A program made the translations under genes and the position numbers. Below are positions 1-10,271 of a stretch of 64,000 bases of DNA, piece by piece (the stretch's first letter is position 1; each line of letters starts with the position of its first letter). The notes under the pieces were generated by a model that was not told the DNA's origin, made no database searches, and saw only the letters and a program-made list of their open reading frames with translations. Origin of the DNA: JAGWRA01 sp963711505 (lineage in GTDB: Bacteria; Acidobacteriota; Vicinamibacteria; Vicinamibacterales; CAVVIG01); NCBI GenBank assembly GCA_963711505.1, contig CAVQEJ010000003.1, positions 1 to 64,000 on the forward strand, written 5' to 3'.

Positions 1-1516
1 GTCCTCGGGACAGGCCGCGTAACAGTTGTCACACTGTAGCAGCTGCCGCACGAGAAACAGCGCTGCGCCTCGTAGCGTGCCTCGGCTTCCCTCAGCCCCG
101 CCACGACCTCCTCGAAGCCGGTCACCCGCTCGGCCGCCTTCAGCATCCGCTGCGCGCTGGGATCGGCGTCGCTGTACACCGGCAGGTGCAGCATGCTGAA
201 GGTCACCAGCGGCGGTCGGGCCGGCTCCGCGTGCCGCGTCCCCCGGAGCCAGGCGTCGATGTGCCGGGCGGCCAGCTTGCCTTCACCGACCGACACCGTC
301 ACCGACTGGTCGCCCGGCACCATGTCGCCGCCCGCGAAGACGCCCGGGTGACCGGTCATCATGTCGGCACCGATCTGCACGGCCCCGTCCCTCCCGAACT
401 CGAGGCCCGGCACCTGCCGGAGGAAGCCGCTGTCGGTCTCCTGGCCGAGGGCCAGGACAATCGCGTCGGCCTTCAGCGTCTCGAACCGTCCGGTCGGCTG
501 CGGCCGGCCGTGGGCGTCCAGCTCCATGATCTCCACCGTGAGATCGAATCCCGGAGACCTCCGTGATCGTGCCTCAGCCACTTGAACCGGACGCCCTCTT
601 CCTCGGCTTCGTCGGCCTCGAAGGCCTGCGCCGGCATGTGCGCGCGATCGCGCCGGTAGACGATGAGCGCCTCGTCGGCGCCCAGCCGCTTGGCCGTGCG
701 CGCGGCGTCCATCGCCGTGTTGCCGCCGCCGTACACCACGACGCGGCGGCCCAGGCGCGCCCCGCCGTCGGTCTGCGCGTCGTGGAGGAGCGACACGGCG
801 TCGAGCACGCGCGCCGCATCCCGCGCCGGGACGTCGACGTGCTTGCCGATACCCGCGCCGATCGCGAGGTACACCGCATCGAAGCGGCCGGCGTCCTTCT
901 CGGCCGTCAGGTCCGTCACCCGGTGGTTCGTGACGATCGTCACCCCCATCGCTGCGATGCGCGCGATCTCGTGCTGGAGAACCTCGCGCGGCAGGCGGTA
1001 GGCGGGGATGCCGAACTGCATCATGCCGCCGGGCATCGAGCCCGCGTCGCGAATCTCCACCGCATGGCCCGCCCGGGCGAGGCGGTACGCCGCCGACAGC
1101 CCGCTCGGCCCGGCGCCGATGACGAGAATCCGCTTGCCGGTGGGCGGCGCGTCGATCGGCAGCGGCCAGCCCTCCTGCGTCGCCAGATCCCCGAGGAAGC
1201 GTTCGACCGCGTGGATGCTCACCGGCGCGTCGAGTTCCCCGCGATTGCAGGCCTGCTCGCACGGGTGGTAGCAGACGCGGCCGTGGACCGCCGGCATGGG
1301 GTTGTCGCGCACCAGCGTCTCCCACGCCTCCCGGTACCGGCCCGCCTGCGCCAGGGCGAGCCAGGCCTGCACCTGCTCGCCGGCCGGGCACGCGTGGCTG
1401 CAGGTCGGCAACAGGTCGACGTAGACCGGTCGCCTGAACCGCACCGATCCGGTCCCGTTGAGACGGGTCAGATCGACGATGGGCGTCATGTCGCTGGGCT
1501 TCGTGATCATCGGCAT
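1..1516 (-). CDS. GltD-like NAD(P)H/FAD oxidoreductase, 3' end cut by window
   Basis: Flavoprotein of the glutamate synthase small-subunit family, which passes electrons between NAD(P)H, FAD and Fe-S clusters. In order it shows an N-terminal cysteine region (CSHACPAGE near residue 40, CYHPCEQAC near 82), an FAD-binding motif (VIGAGPSG near 132), and an NAD(P)-binding motif (VVVYGGGNTAMDAA). Near the window edge is a cysteine-rich tail that reads CGSC-x2-CDNCYAACPED once the frame is corrected. That tail resembles forms paired with 2-oxoacid:ferredoxin oxidoreductases, so it need not be a true glutamate synthase subunit. The ATG at 1516 was chosen for its GAGGAAG ribosome site; ATGs at 1510 and 1489 are alternatives. 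Extra bases near 578 and 560 and a missing base near 40 break the frame. The 3' end lies outside the window, so the partner subunit is unknown. Confidence 0.85.
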
Positions 1517-1794
1517 CGGCTTCCTCACAGCGGTCGACGGGATCGCTCTTGCAGGACTCGTGCCTCCATACGGGGGACCGGCCGTGGCGGATTGGCGGCA
1601 AACCGGTCGCTGGCGGACGGTCGGAACTGCGTGGATTCCGGTGGAGTTGGTGCGAGGTCGGGGAATTATCCGCGAAGGCTTGTGCGGTCCGGCGCTGCCT
1701 GCAGCACGACCGATGCCGTATGGTTCAGCTGGTCGCGGCCGCGGCCGTTCGGCCGCCACGGCCAGCCGGCCCACATTCGTGCGGTCCGAATCCG

Positions 1795-2461
1795 TCAGGC
1801 GTCGCAGCAGTCGCCGGTCCAGGCCTCCCGGGCTTCACGCAGCACGAACGGCACGAACATGAGCGCCGGCCGCGGCGGCCACCCACCAGGCGTCGAGCCA
1901 CCACTGTGCCGCCAGCGCCATGAAGACGACCGTCGAGAGGTAGCCGCACGTGACCGATTCCACGGCGTCGGCGCGGAGGGCATGGCTGCCGAGCCGGCCG
2001 GCGAGCCGCAGCTTGGCCTTCGCCAGTCCGTACATGATCGGGATGGCGGCGCCGGTGAGCACCAGCCCCGCGAGGGTGAAGCGCTGGCCGGCGTGCATCC
2101 ACAGCGCACGCCCTGCCGCCACTGTCACGTACGCCGCCAGCCCGTACAGCAGCAGGCCGCCGATGCGGCCGGCGCGGCGCTCGATGGCTTCCGGGAACGC
2201 CTGCCCCTGCTGCAGCTCGACGCGCAGCCGCCAGACGAGCACGCCGGCCGACAGGAGCTCGATGAGGCTGTCGACGCCGAACGCCTCGAGGACCAGGCTG
2301 TGCGCCGCCGCGCCGGCGGCGAGCGCGACGCCGGCCTCGGCGACCATCCATCCGAGGGTCGCCCACTCGAGCGCGAGGGCCCGCCCCACGTCGGCCGCGC
2401 GGCCGCGTGGTTGTGTCGTGGACCGCCCCGAGGCGGTGTCAGGCATACGATCGCGGTTCAT
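1795..2461 (-). CDS. Cation diffusion facilitator-like membrane protein
   Basis: Integral membrane protein of about 220 residues with five or six hydrophobic segments. Two segments carry CDF-type polar residues: DSLIELLSAGVLVWRLR in the second helix and LRADAVESVTCGYLS in the fifth. These match the membrane half of cation diffusion facilitators, which export divalent metal ions. The cytoplasmic C-terminal domain of typical CDF proteins is absent, so this is a short form. An extra G in a GC-rich run near 1868 shifts the last part; corrected, the end reads ALMFVPFVLREAREAW and stops at 1795. It lies on the same strand as the flavoprotein, 278 bases upstream of it; nothing recognisable was seen in that gap. 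The metal cannot be predicted. Confidence 0.7.
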
Positions 2462-2642
2462 TGTCCCATGCGCCCGGCGCGCCGGTGGCGAGCGGCGACT
2501 GTGTTTTTAACGATCATCAAGCGCGTCATAGCGCACTCATTGTTGCGTCATTTAACGGATTAGTCGCGGACGAAACGTCCTCGCTCTTTTTCCGCCAGTT
2601 CGCTGCGATCAGTTCGTTTGCACGCGATTACTGGAGGAGCAC

Positions 2643-5360
2643 ATGTGGACTGGCCGATGGCGTCTTGCGTTGTAACGATGATGATGATGATGTCTGGACG
2701 GCTGCCGGCGCATTCGCGCAGCAGCGTTCCGGCACGTGACGGAAGCGCGGTTGATGGGCCATTACGTCCTGCCGGGGCGCGCGTCGCGCTTCAGCGGGCG
2801 GCCAGACGGCGGTGCTGGATTAGCAGGGGCGTTCACGTCCCGCACGTGCCGCCGGCACCTACACGCTCACCGTGTCTGGGCGTGGGGCTGCTGCCGTTCA
2901 CCAGGAGCGTGCAGGTGGCATCGGCCAGGTGACGAACGTGGACGCCGTGCTCGAAGTCCCGTCTGTCAATGCCAGATTACGGTGAAGGCCGCCGGCCGCG
3001 GCGAGGCAGCGGCGTTGAATGAACAGCGAACGGCCGCCACATCGTCGAGGCGCTGCCGGCCGAGGTCATCACGAGTCTGCCGAATGCGAACGCTGCCATG
3101 CGATTGGCCGGCTGCCGAGCGTGTCGCTGGAGCGCGACGAGGGCGAAGGCAAGTACATCCAGATTCGGGACGGATTCGCGGCTGAGCAACGTGACGATTG
3201 ACGGGGTTGCGGTGCTCGCCGGAAGGGGCGTTCGCAATGTGAAGCTGGACGCTATTCTGCCGCACTGGTCGGCTCATTGAGGTCAACAAGACGTTGTCCG
3301 CGGACCAGTAGCCGACGCCATCGGCGGCTCCGTGAACCTGGTGACGAAGACCGCCGCCGACCAGCGTATGCCAGTTTCTCGGCGATGGGCGGCTACACGA
3401 ACATCTTCCACGGACGCGGGTCTCCACCAGTTCACTGGCACGGTCGGGCGGCGGTTCGGGTCGACAAGCGGCTCGGGTGCTGCTCGGCGGCAGCTACGAC
3501 TGGAACGGCCGCGGCATCAACGACATCAAGCTCGCAGGGGACGAGCGATTTGGCATGGTTGTGCTGGTCTAACCGGGCGTCGATATCCGTGAATACGTAT
3601 CACCGGTCGCGCTACGGCTTCGCGGGCGGCGTCGACTACCGGCTGGCCAACGGGGGCGAGCCACGCGCGGGCTGCTGGCACAGTTCAACAACCGCGGGAC
3701 GACGTGGATTGATGGCTTGGTGCGACAGCTTCATCTCGCCGACACTGACCAACAGCACCAGCGGCTCGGGCTTCAAGCATGACGATTGACGGTCTATCAG
3801 CGGATTTCCAGTGTGGTGACGGGCGCGAAGCAGGCCGTCGGGGCGCTCTTGGTGGACTGGGACGCGTCGTTCGCCCGTTCCGGCCAGACCGGCGGCTTCC
3901 CGCGCGCCAACTTCGACGGCCCGTCGAACATCCAGTTCTCGGTCGATGCTGGAACCCCCTCACGCCCAAGTACACGCCGCTCAACGGCGTCAACATCTAC
4001 GACGTCGCTGTACACGCTGTCCAACGGGCAAAGGATCACGACCGACCTGACGCACCAGCGGAATCTGGCCGGCGCCGTCAATCTGACCCGTGCCTACCGC
4101 AGCGGCGGCAGCCTGGGCGCGCTCGAGTTCGGCGAAGATCCGCGACTCTGGACAAGACCCGGACCGTGAACGACCAGGTACTTCAACGCGACCGGGGCGC
4201 CCGCGCTCACGTTCAGCTCGATCATCGGTCGGTCACCGATCCGAACTACTACTTTGGCGACTACACGATTGGCCTGCTCGCCGATTCACAAGATGACCAG
4301 TTTCTTCGCGGCCAATCCCGGCGCGCTGCTGCTGGACGTCAACAAGACGCACCAGCGCGACGATCGAACAACTACCAGACGACCGAACGGGTCTACGCCG
4401 CCTACGTGATGAACACCCTGGACATGGACAAGAGCCACCGGAGGACCGGCGTGCGGCTCGAAGCCACGCAGTCGTCCTACACGGGCTACCACGTGACGCT
4501 CGACGACAACGGGAACTACGTGTCCACGACGCCCGTCACCGGCAGCCACGACTACACCAACGTTCTGCCGAGCATTCAGACCGGTACGCCTTCGACTCGA
4601 ACACGAACGTCCGCGTCGCCTACGGCATGGGCATCTCGCGCCCGAACTTCGGGGGACGCCCGTACCTGCTGCAGCAGGACCGGCGGATGACGATCAGTGT
4701 CGGCAATCCGGAGCTGAAGCTGACGCGCTCGAACAACTTCGATCGCGGTTCGAGCACTTCCTGGAGCCTCTGGGGGTTCTCCAGGCGGGCGTGTTCTACA
4801 AGGCCCTGACCGATCTGATTGAGCGAGCGTCGACACGCTGGAAGCGGCACCGACGCCGGCTCCACCCAGTCGCAGCCGGTCAGCGGCCCCAACCTGCACA
4901 TGGCCGGCGTCGAGATGACTGGCGGCAGCACCTGTCGTTCCTGGTAGGTGGGCTTCATGGCCAACTTCAGCTACAGCTCGTCGAAGGCCGTGGTGCCCGG
5001 ACGTCGTGACAACCCCGCGCGGCACGCACGAGCCCAGGAACTGGAACCTGAACTTCACCTACGATTGGGAAAAAACTAGGCAACTCGGCGTCAACGACAA
5101 CGACGTGTACATCTACGACTACAACTATTCCGACGGCGCCGACGGCGGCATCAACGGGCCGAACGGCGACATCTACCTCTACCCGCACACGCAGGTGGAC
5201 GCGAAGGCAGCTACAACCTGACGCGGAACCTGCAGGTCGTCGTGGCGGCGTGAACCTATACAATGAAGTGTTCGGCTTCTACCAGGGAAGCCCGCAGGAC
5301 CCGATTCAGCGGGAGTTCGACAACCGCTCGTTCACGGTTGCGATACACGTCACGCGCTAG
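2643..5360 (+). pseudogene. TonB-dependent receptor, broken by many frameshifts
   Basis: Outer-membrane TonB-dependent receptor, about 900 residues if repaired. Pieces in all three frames give the complete order. There is a signal peptide (AAGAFAQQ, cut near 2720), a carboxypeptidase-regulatory-like domain (GAVLPGARV, PPGTYTLTV), and a plug (AAMAIGRLPSVSLERDEGEG, SNVTIDG, ADAIGGSVNLVTK). A barrel follows (YGMGISRPNF, NPELKLTRSNNFD) with a C-terminal strand ending NRSFTVAIHVTR at the TAG of 5358-5360. The start has GGAGGA just before the ATG at 2643. Roughly twenty indels or in-frame stops fall in 2.7 kb, well above the rest of the window. It is either a decayed gene or a poorly polished stretch of an intact one; strong residue conservation between breaks favours recent origin or error. 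The substrate is unknown. The 180 bases upstream are AT-richer than the surroundings and probably hold its promoter. Confidence 0.85.
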
Positions 5361-5383
5361 GTCCCGGGCACCAGGGCCGGGAC
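5361..5383 (+). terminator. Hairpin after TonB receptor
   Basis: A perfect 7-base stem (GTCCCGG with CCGGGAC) around a 9-base loop begins one base after the receptor stop codon. There is no T run, as is common for hairpins in such GC-rich DNA. It lies between convergent genes and could serve both. Confidence 0.45.
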
Positions 5384-5519
5384 CGCGTGGCTCAGGGGCC
5401 GCGCCGGGGGGGACGACCGGTGGGCGGCACCGGGTCAACGGCCGGTCCCGCGCGAGGGTGCCTCGCGCAGGGGGCCGGGTGCTGCCACCGGTCCGGGTGG
5501 GTGAGGCCAGCGCGTATCG

Positions 5520-6377
5520 CTACGGTTTCCGATCGATCTGGTCGAGCCGCCGCTGGAGGATGCGCTGCAGGTTGGCGTTGTTCGCGAAGTTCGTCTTCAG
5601 CGCCTGCAGGTCGGCCCGCGCGGCGTCCTTGTCGCCGGCCGCTTCGTGCGCGGTGGCCTTCATCAGGCCGACGCGCAGCTGCATCCGGATGTCGTCGGTG
5701 GGGACCTGCATGGCCGCCAGCCGGGTGAGCGCGGTCTGCGGATCCTTGCGATCGACGATCAGCGAATCGGCCGCGGCGAGCTGCCAGCTCTGGTCGTCGG
5801 GGAACCGCGCGGCGGCCATGTCGATCAGCTGCGCCGCCTCCGCACTCCGGCCCGCCTTGCGGTCCTGCATCGCCTGCTCGTAGAGCCCTGCGACGTACAG
5901 CCGGCCGACGTCCTCCGGATTGCCGGTGCGCAGGCCGGGGCCGCCCGCGTACGAGTACACGAGCTCGCCGCCATGCGCGCCGGTCTGGTACACCGCGTAC
6001 AGGCCGACCAGCCCCACGAGGGCGGACGCCATCAGCACGACCTTCGTGCGCTTGCTGCCGAAGGCCGCGAACGCGAGGCCGATGAGCTCCAGTGCCGCGA
6101 CTGCCAGAAAGATGTCGCGCGTGCGCTCGCCCCATTGCTCGTGCGCCTGCACGGCCGCAGCCGCCCCCGGAATCCGTTCCACGACGCCGTGGGCCTCCGT
6201 CCCCGACTTCACGGCGGCGACCGCCGCGATCGTGCCGATCAGGATGAGCGTCGCGGCCGCCGGCCCGCTGAACCTGAACCACCCGGAGAGGGACACGAGC
6301 CGCAGGGCGACGCCGACGAACAGCAGCGCGATCACGAAGTGCACGATCTGCGGATGGAAGGCCCCGATATTGGGCAT
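5520..6377 (-). CDS. DUF2231 membrane protein with C-terminal TPR-like region
   Basis: Intact 285-residue protein. The N-terminal half (residues 1-145) has four transmembrane segments and begins MPNIGAFHPQIVHFVIAL, the signature of DUF2231 membrane domains, some of which bind haem or accompany cytochromes. Residues 155-285 are soluble and helical and look like tetratricopeptide repeats (GLYEQAMQDRKAGRSAEAAQ, AHEAAGDKDAARADLQALK), suggesting a role in protein contacts. It has no obvious operon partner; the next minus-strand gene upstream starts at 8023. The function is not known. The start ATG at 6377 gives the expected DUF2231 N-terminus. Confidence 0.75.
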   Translation of the reverse strand: MPNIGAFHPQIVHFVIALLFVGVALRLVSLSGWFRFSGPAAATLILIGTIAAVAAVKSGTEAHGVVERIPGAAAAVQAHEQWGERTRDIFLAVAALELIGLAFAAFGSKRTKVVLMASALVGLVGLYAVYQTGAHGGELVYSYAGGPGLRTGNPEDVGRLYVAGLYEQAMQDRKAGRSAEAAQLIDMAAARFPDDQSWQLAAADSLIVDRKDPQTALTRLAAMQVPTDDIRMQLRVGLMKATAHEAAGDKDAARADLQALKTNFANNANLQRILQRRLDQIDRKP

Positions 6378-6544
6378 GAGCTGCGTCTCCAGGCCAGGGT
6401 TGCGCCGGCGCCCCCGTGGCCCGGCATCGGGATCGGATCGATGTTCGATGTCACTGCTGATACGACGGGACCGTTGAAATGCTTACGGCACGCGGTCGGC
6501 CCCTGCGCGACGGGCCAGGGCCCGCCGCGACAGGGGCGCCGATC

Positions 6545-8023
6545 CTACTTCGCCGGGGGCAGCGCCTGCAGCACCAGGTCGACGAAGTGATCGAGGCTGA
6601 AGGCGTTCGAATCGCCGGTGCCGGGGTCCGGTGGGTCCGGCGTCGTGTTACCGAGCCGCACGATGACGGCGTGGCGTGAGGGGATGATCATGACCGCCTG
6701 GCCGATGTAGCCGATCATCCCGTAGGCGTCGGTCGGCATGTGCGGCCAGGAGCGCTTCGATGGATCGGCCGGGTCGCCGGCATTCAGCCAGAACTGCGCG
6801 CCGTACCGGCCGTCGGGCGCATGCGCGGCTGGCGTCGCCGTGTACTTCACCCAGCCCTCCGGCAGGATCCGCTCGCCGTTCCAGACCCCGTCGTCCAGGT
6901 ACAGCAGGCCGAGGCGGGCCCAGTCGCGCGCCGTCGCGTACAGGAAGGTCGAGCCGACGAACGTGCCGCTGGCGTCCGGCTCCAGGACGGCCGAGTACGC
7001 TCCGATCCTGTCGAACAGGGCCTTCCGCGGGAAGTCGAAGTAGTCGGTGAGCGTTCCGCCGACGGCCTGCCGATCGATCCGCGAGATGATGTTCGTCGTG
7101 CCGCTCGAGTACTGCCAGACCGTGCCCGGCGGATGGATCAGCGGCTTCTCGGCGGCGAAGTGCGCGGCGTCGGGGAGGCCGTAGAGCATCAGCATGTCAT
7201 CGTTGAGCGCGTCCGAGTACGCCTCGTGGAACTCGAGGCCCGCGCTCATCTGCAGCATGTTGTCGAGGGTGATCGCCGTCCGCGGGTCGCCCTTCGGCCA
7301 CTCGGGCACCGGCGGATGCTCCGAGATCGACAGCTTGCCCTCGCGGACGAGGATGCCCGTGAGCGTGTTGATGATGCTCTTGGTCATCGAATAGCCGATT
7401 TGGGGCGTCGTCGCCGTGAACGGGGCGGCATAGCGCTCGGCCAGCAGGTGCCCGTCGTAGATGATCACGACGCCGCGGGTGTCGCGGACGTCCTTGCCGC
7501 CCGGCGCGCCGTTCGGGGAGGGCGGGGAGTAGCTGTCCGGCTCCGTGAAGGCGTAGGTCATGGCCGCGTCGAGCGCCTTGGCATTCACGTCCTTCGGCAG
7601 CGGGCCCGGCCCGCCGTCGCCGTCGGGCCAGGGGGCCGACGATCGGGCGATGGGCGGCGCGGGCGGTTCCGAGTACCGCTTGTACACGTCCGCTTCGGGA
7701 ACGCCGCTGAGCAGTGTGCAGCCGACGCCCTTGCGATACACGGCTTCGACCTGGTAGGTCGGGCCCGTGATGATGACGGCCGGCGGATCGCGGCGCACCT
7801 TCACGGCGCCGCTCGCGAGCGCCTCCTTGCCGTTGACGTGCGCATCGTCGTCCAGCACCTCCTGCGGATCGCGTCCCGCCACGAAGACACCCGAGCAGAC
7901 GAGCTTGGCCCCCAGCGCCGCGTCCACTGAGGCGAGCGTCGGACCCGTGGCCTTCGGGGGCGTTCGGTGGCAGCCGGCGACTGCCAGCGCGAGGACGGCA
8001 GCGACCCAGAGTCTCGATTTCAT
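6545..8023 (-). CDS. Lipoprotein serine hydrolase of the class C beta-lactamase fold
   Basis: Secreted serine hydrolase of the beta-lactamase/6-aminohexanoate-dimer hydrolase group, 492 residues. It starts with a lipoprotein signal (AVLALAVAGC, with the lipobox Cys near residue 18), so it is probably anchored in a membrane facing the periplasm. The catalytic SxxK motif is SMTK at about residues 212-215, with the Tyr motif YSSGTTN near 305. An N-terminal domain of about 150 residues precedes the hydrolase and is not recognised. The ATG at 8023 was chosen over one 72 bases upstream because it gives a clean signal peptide and has AAGGGAG in front. The substrate could be an amide, ester or peptidoglycan peptide and cannot be assigned. 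The frame is intact. Confidence 0.85.
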   Translation of the reverse strand: MKSRLWVAAVLALAVAGCHRTPPKATGPTLASVDAALGAKLVCSGVFVAGRDPQEVLDDDAHVNGKEALASGAVKVRRDPPAVIITGPTYQVEAVYRKGVGCTLLSGVPEADVYKRYSEPPAPPIARSSAPWPDGDGGPGPLPKDVNAKALDAAMTYAFTEPDSYSPPSPNGAPGGKDVRDTRGVVIIYDGHLLAERYAAPFTATTPQIGYSMTKSIINTLTGILVREGKLSISEHPPVPEWPKGDPRTAITLDNMLQMSAGLEFHEAYSDALNDDMLMLYGLPDAAHFAAEKPLIHPPGTVWQYSSGTTNIISRIDRQAVGGTLTDYFDFPRKALFDRIGAYSAVLEPDASGTFVGSTFLYATARDWARLGLLYLDDGVWNGERILPEGWVKYTATPAAHAPDGRYGAQFWLNAGDPADPSKRSWPHMPTDAYGMIGYIGQAVMIIPSRHAVIVRLGNTTPDPPDPGTGDSNAFSLDHFVDLVLQALPPAK

Positions 8024-8537
8024 CGGTCTCCCTTCGGGCGGCACCTGAACCTGGCCGCAGCGCATGATCCTCGCACTCCGCCGCACGGGCTGCAAGGGCC
8101 AACGGCCGGGTCGGTGCAGGCCCCGGACCCGGCGGCAGCCGACGTCCGCATGGCCACGGAATGTGCGGTGGAGCTCGTGAATTTACGGCTCCGTAACGAA
8201 TCGGCCGCATCACGTTTACGCGTCGCGACTAGCCTTGCTTCACGTTTCAGGATCGTGAATGGGGTGCATGACGTTGCCCGTTTCCCCGATTGCCGCGAAC
8301 CGGTTGTTGCGCCCGTGTCCGGGCTGCGGTCACCATATGACCGCAGCCGGACGGGCGTGCCGCGGGCGCGGATGCGGACTCGCCGCCGGGCCTGCGCGGT
8401 TCGGCTGACGGGCGGGTGGGCCGGGCGACAGCACCCTGGTCAACGATGGCTGCCGTGCGGGGGGCGGGTCGCACCCTCGGCGGAGGCGTCGGGGGGCTGC
8501 CGCCCGGCGCCGTCCGGACACCTTTGACAACGAGGAC
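8024..8537. other. Intergenic region between divergent genes
   Basis: About 510 bases between the divergent serine hydrolase and phosphoesterase genes. No convincing coding region on either strand. A relatively AT-rich patch near 8170-8260 is the likeliest promoter area, but no clear promoter pair or operator was identified. Confidence 0.5.
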
Positions 8538-10161
8538 ATGATGAATCGACGAGTCTCGACGGTCGTGCTGGCGGGGGCGCTCGCGCTGGCGGGGGGCTTG
8601 CAGCTGCGAGGCGCGCAGGCGCCGCGCGCCGCCGCGGGCGCATCGGCCGACTCCCGGATCGCCCACGTGGTGATCATCTTCAACGAGAACGTCTCGTTCG
8701 ATCACTACTTCGCGAGCTATCCGGACGCGGCGAACCGCCCGGGCGAGCCGCCCTTCCACGCCGCGCCCGGGACGCCGGCGGTGAACGGTCTGCGCGGCGC
8801 GCTGCTGACGCGCAACCCCAACGCGCTGAACCCGGCCAACGGCGCCGGCGCCATGAACCCGTTCCGCCTCGACCGGTCGCAGGCCGCCACCGCCGATCAG
8901 GATCACAACTACACGCCGGAGCAGCTCGCGTTCCACGCCGGCCTCATGGATCTCTTTCCGCATTCGGTCGGCCGCGGCAACAGGCCGCCCGACGCGCCCG
9001 CCGGTCCGCTCGGCACGACCGGTCTCACGCTCGGCTACTACGACGGCAACACGGTGACCGCGCTCTGGAACTACGCGCAGCACTTCGCCATGAGCGACAA
9101 CTGGTACGGGACGACGTTCGGACCGTCGACGCCGGGCGCCCTCAACCTCGTGGCCGGGCAGACCAACGGCGTCGTGCGGACGCTCAACGGCACGAGCAGG
9201 ACCACCGATGGCGGACACGGCAGCCTGACGCTCATCGGCGACGCCGACCCGATCGGCGACGTCTGCTCGGCGCCGACGAAGGCCCAGGTCGCGATGGGCG
9301 GCCCGAACATCGGCGATGCCCTGACGAAGGCCGGCGTCACGTGGGGCTGGTTCGAGGGCGGATTCGACCGGACCGCGACCAACGCCAACGGCACGACCGA
9401 CTGCCGGCGCAGCACGACCTCCGGCGTGACGCACGTCCGGTCGGCCGACTACATCCCGCATCACGAACCGTTTCAGGTACTACGCGTCGACGGCGAATCC
9501 GCAGCACCTCCGTCCGTCCTCCGTGGCGGCCATCGGCCACAACGCCGACCAGGCGAATCATCAGTACGACATGACGGACTTCTACGCGGCCGTGCGGGCC
9601 GGCAACTTTCCGGCGGTGAGCTTCCTGAAGGCGCCCGCCTTCCAGGATGGCCATGCGGGCTACTCCGATCCGCTGGACGAACAGACCTTCATCGTGCACG
9701 TGCTGAACTTCCTGCAGCAGCGGCCCGAATGGCGTCAGACGGCCGTCATCATCGCCTACGACGACTCGGATGGCTGGTACGATCATCAGATGGGTCCCAT
9801 CGTCAATCAGTCGACCGGCCCGGCCGATGCGCTGACCGGTACGGGCGCCTGTGGCGACGGCACGACGGCCCTGCCCGGCATCGCCGCCGACAATCCCCAC
9901 GCGCAGGGCCGCTGCGGTTACGGCCCGCGGCTGCCGCTGCTCGTCGTCTCGCCGTGGGCGCGGCCGAACTACGTCGATCACACCATCACCGACCAGGCGT
10001 CGATCCTCCGGTTCATCGAAGATCGCTGGCTCCACGGGCAGCGTCTGGGGCAGGGCTCCTTCGACGCCATCGCCAGGTCGCTCGACTCGATGTTCGATTT
10101 CCATCAGTCGCCGGTGGCGCCGCTGACGCTCGACGAGCGGACCGGCGAGCCGCAACAATAG
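8538..10161 (+). CDS. Secreted phosphoesterase, AcpA / phospholipase C family
   Basis: Exported phosphoesterase of the acid phosphatase AcpA / non-haemolytic phospholipase C family (PF04185), about 540 residues. A signal peptide covers residues 1-30. The metal and nucleophile region FNENVSFDHYF (near residues 52-62) is diagnostic, as are TADQDHNYTPEQLAFHAGLMD and the C-terminal IIAYDDSDGWYDHQ and SPWARPNYVDH. An extra G at a GTAC site (9477) breaks the frame; removing it joins HHEPFQ to YYASTANPQ. The start has CGAGGA before a tandem ATG pair; the first was taken. It cleaves phosphate monoesters or phospholipid head groups outside the cytoplasm; which one is not predictable. It lies 110 bases upstream of the multicopper oxidase. 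Confidence 0.9.
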
Positions 10162-10271
10162 GGCGACGCTCGCTTCGGTGGAGCCGCCGACGCCCTGGCG
10201 AAGGCGGTGAGCCCGACGGAGACCAGCGGTCGCAGCGCCGAGCTTCAGCTCGGCCGTGACCCGAACCATCG

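Noticed and set aside
563..2563. Plus-strand frame of about 660 codons across the GltD-like and CDF genes
   Set aside because: It spans two minus-strand genes and their spacer, with shadow-type composition and no start signal.
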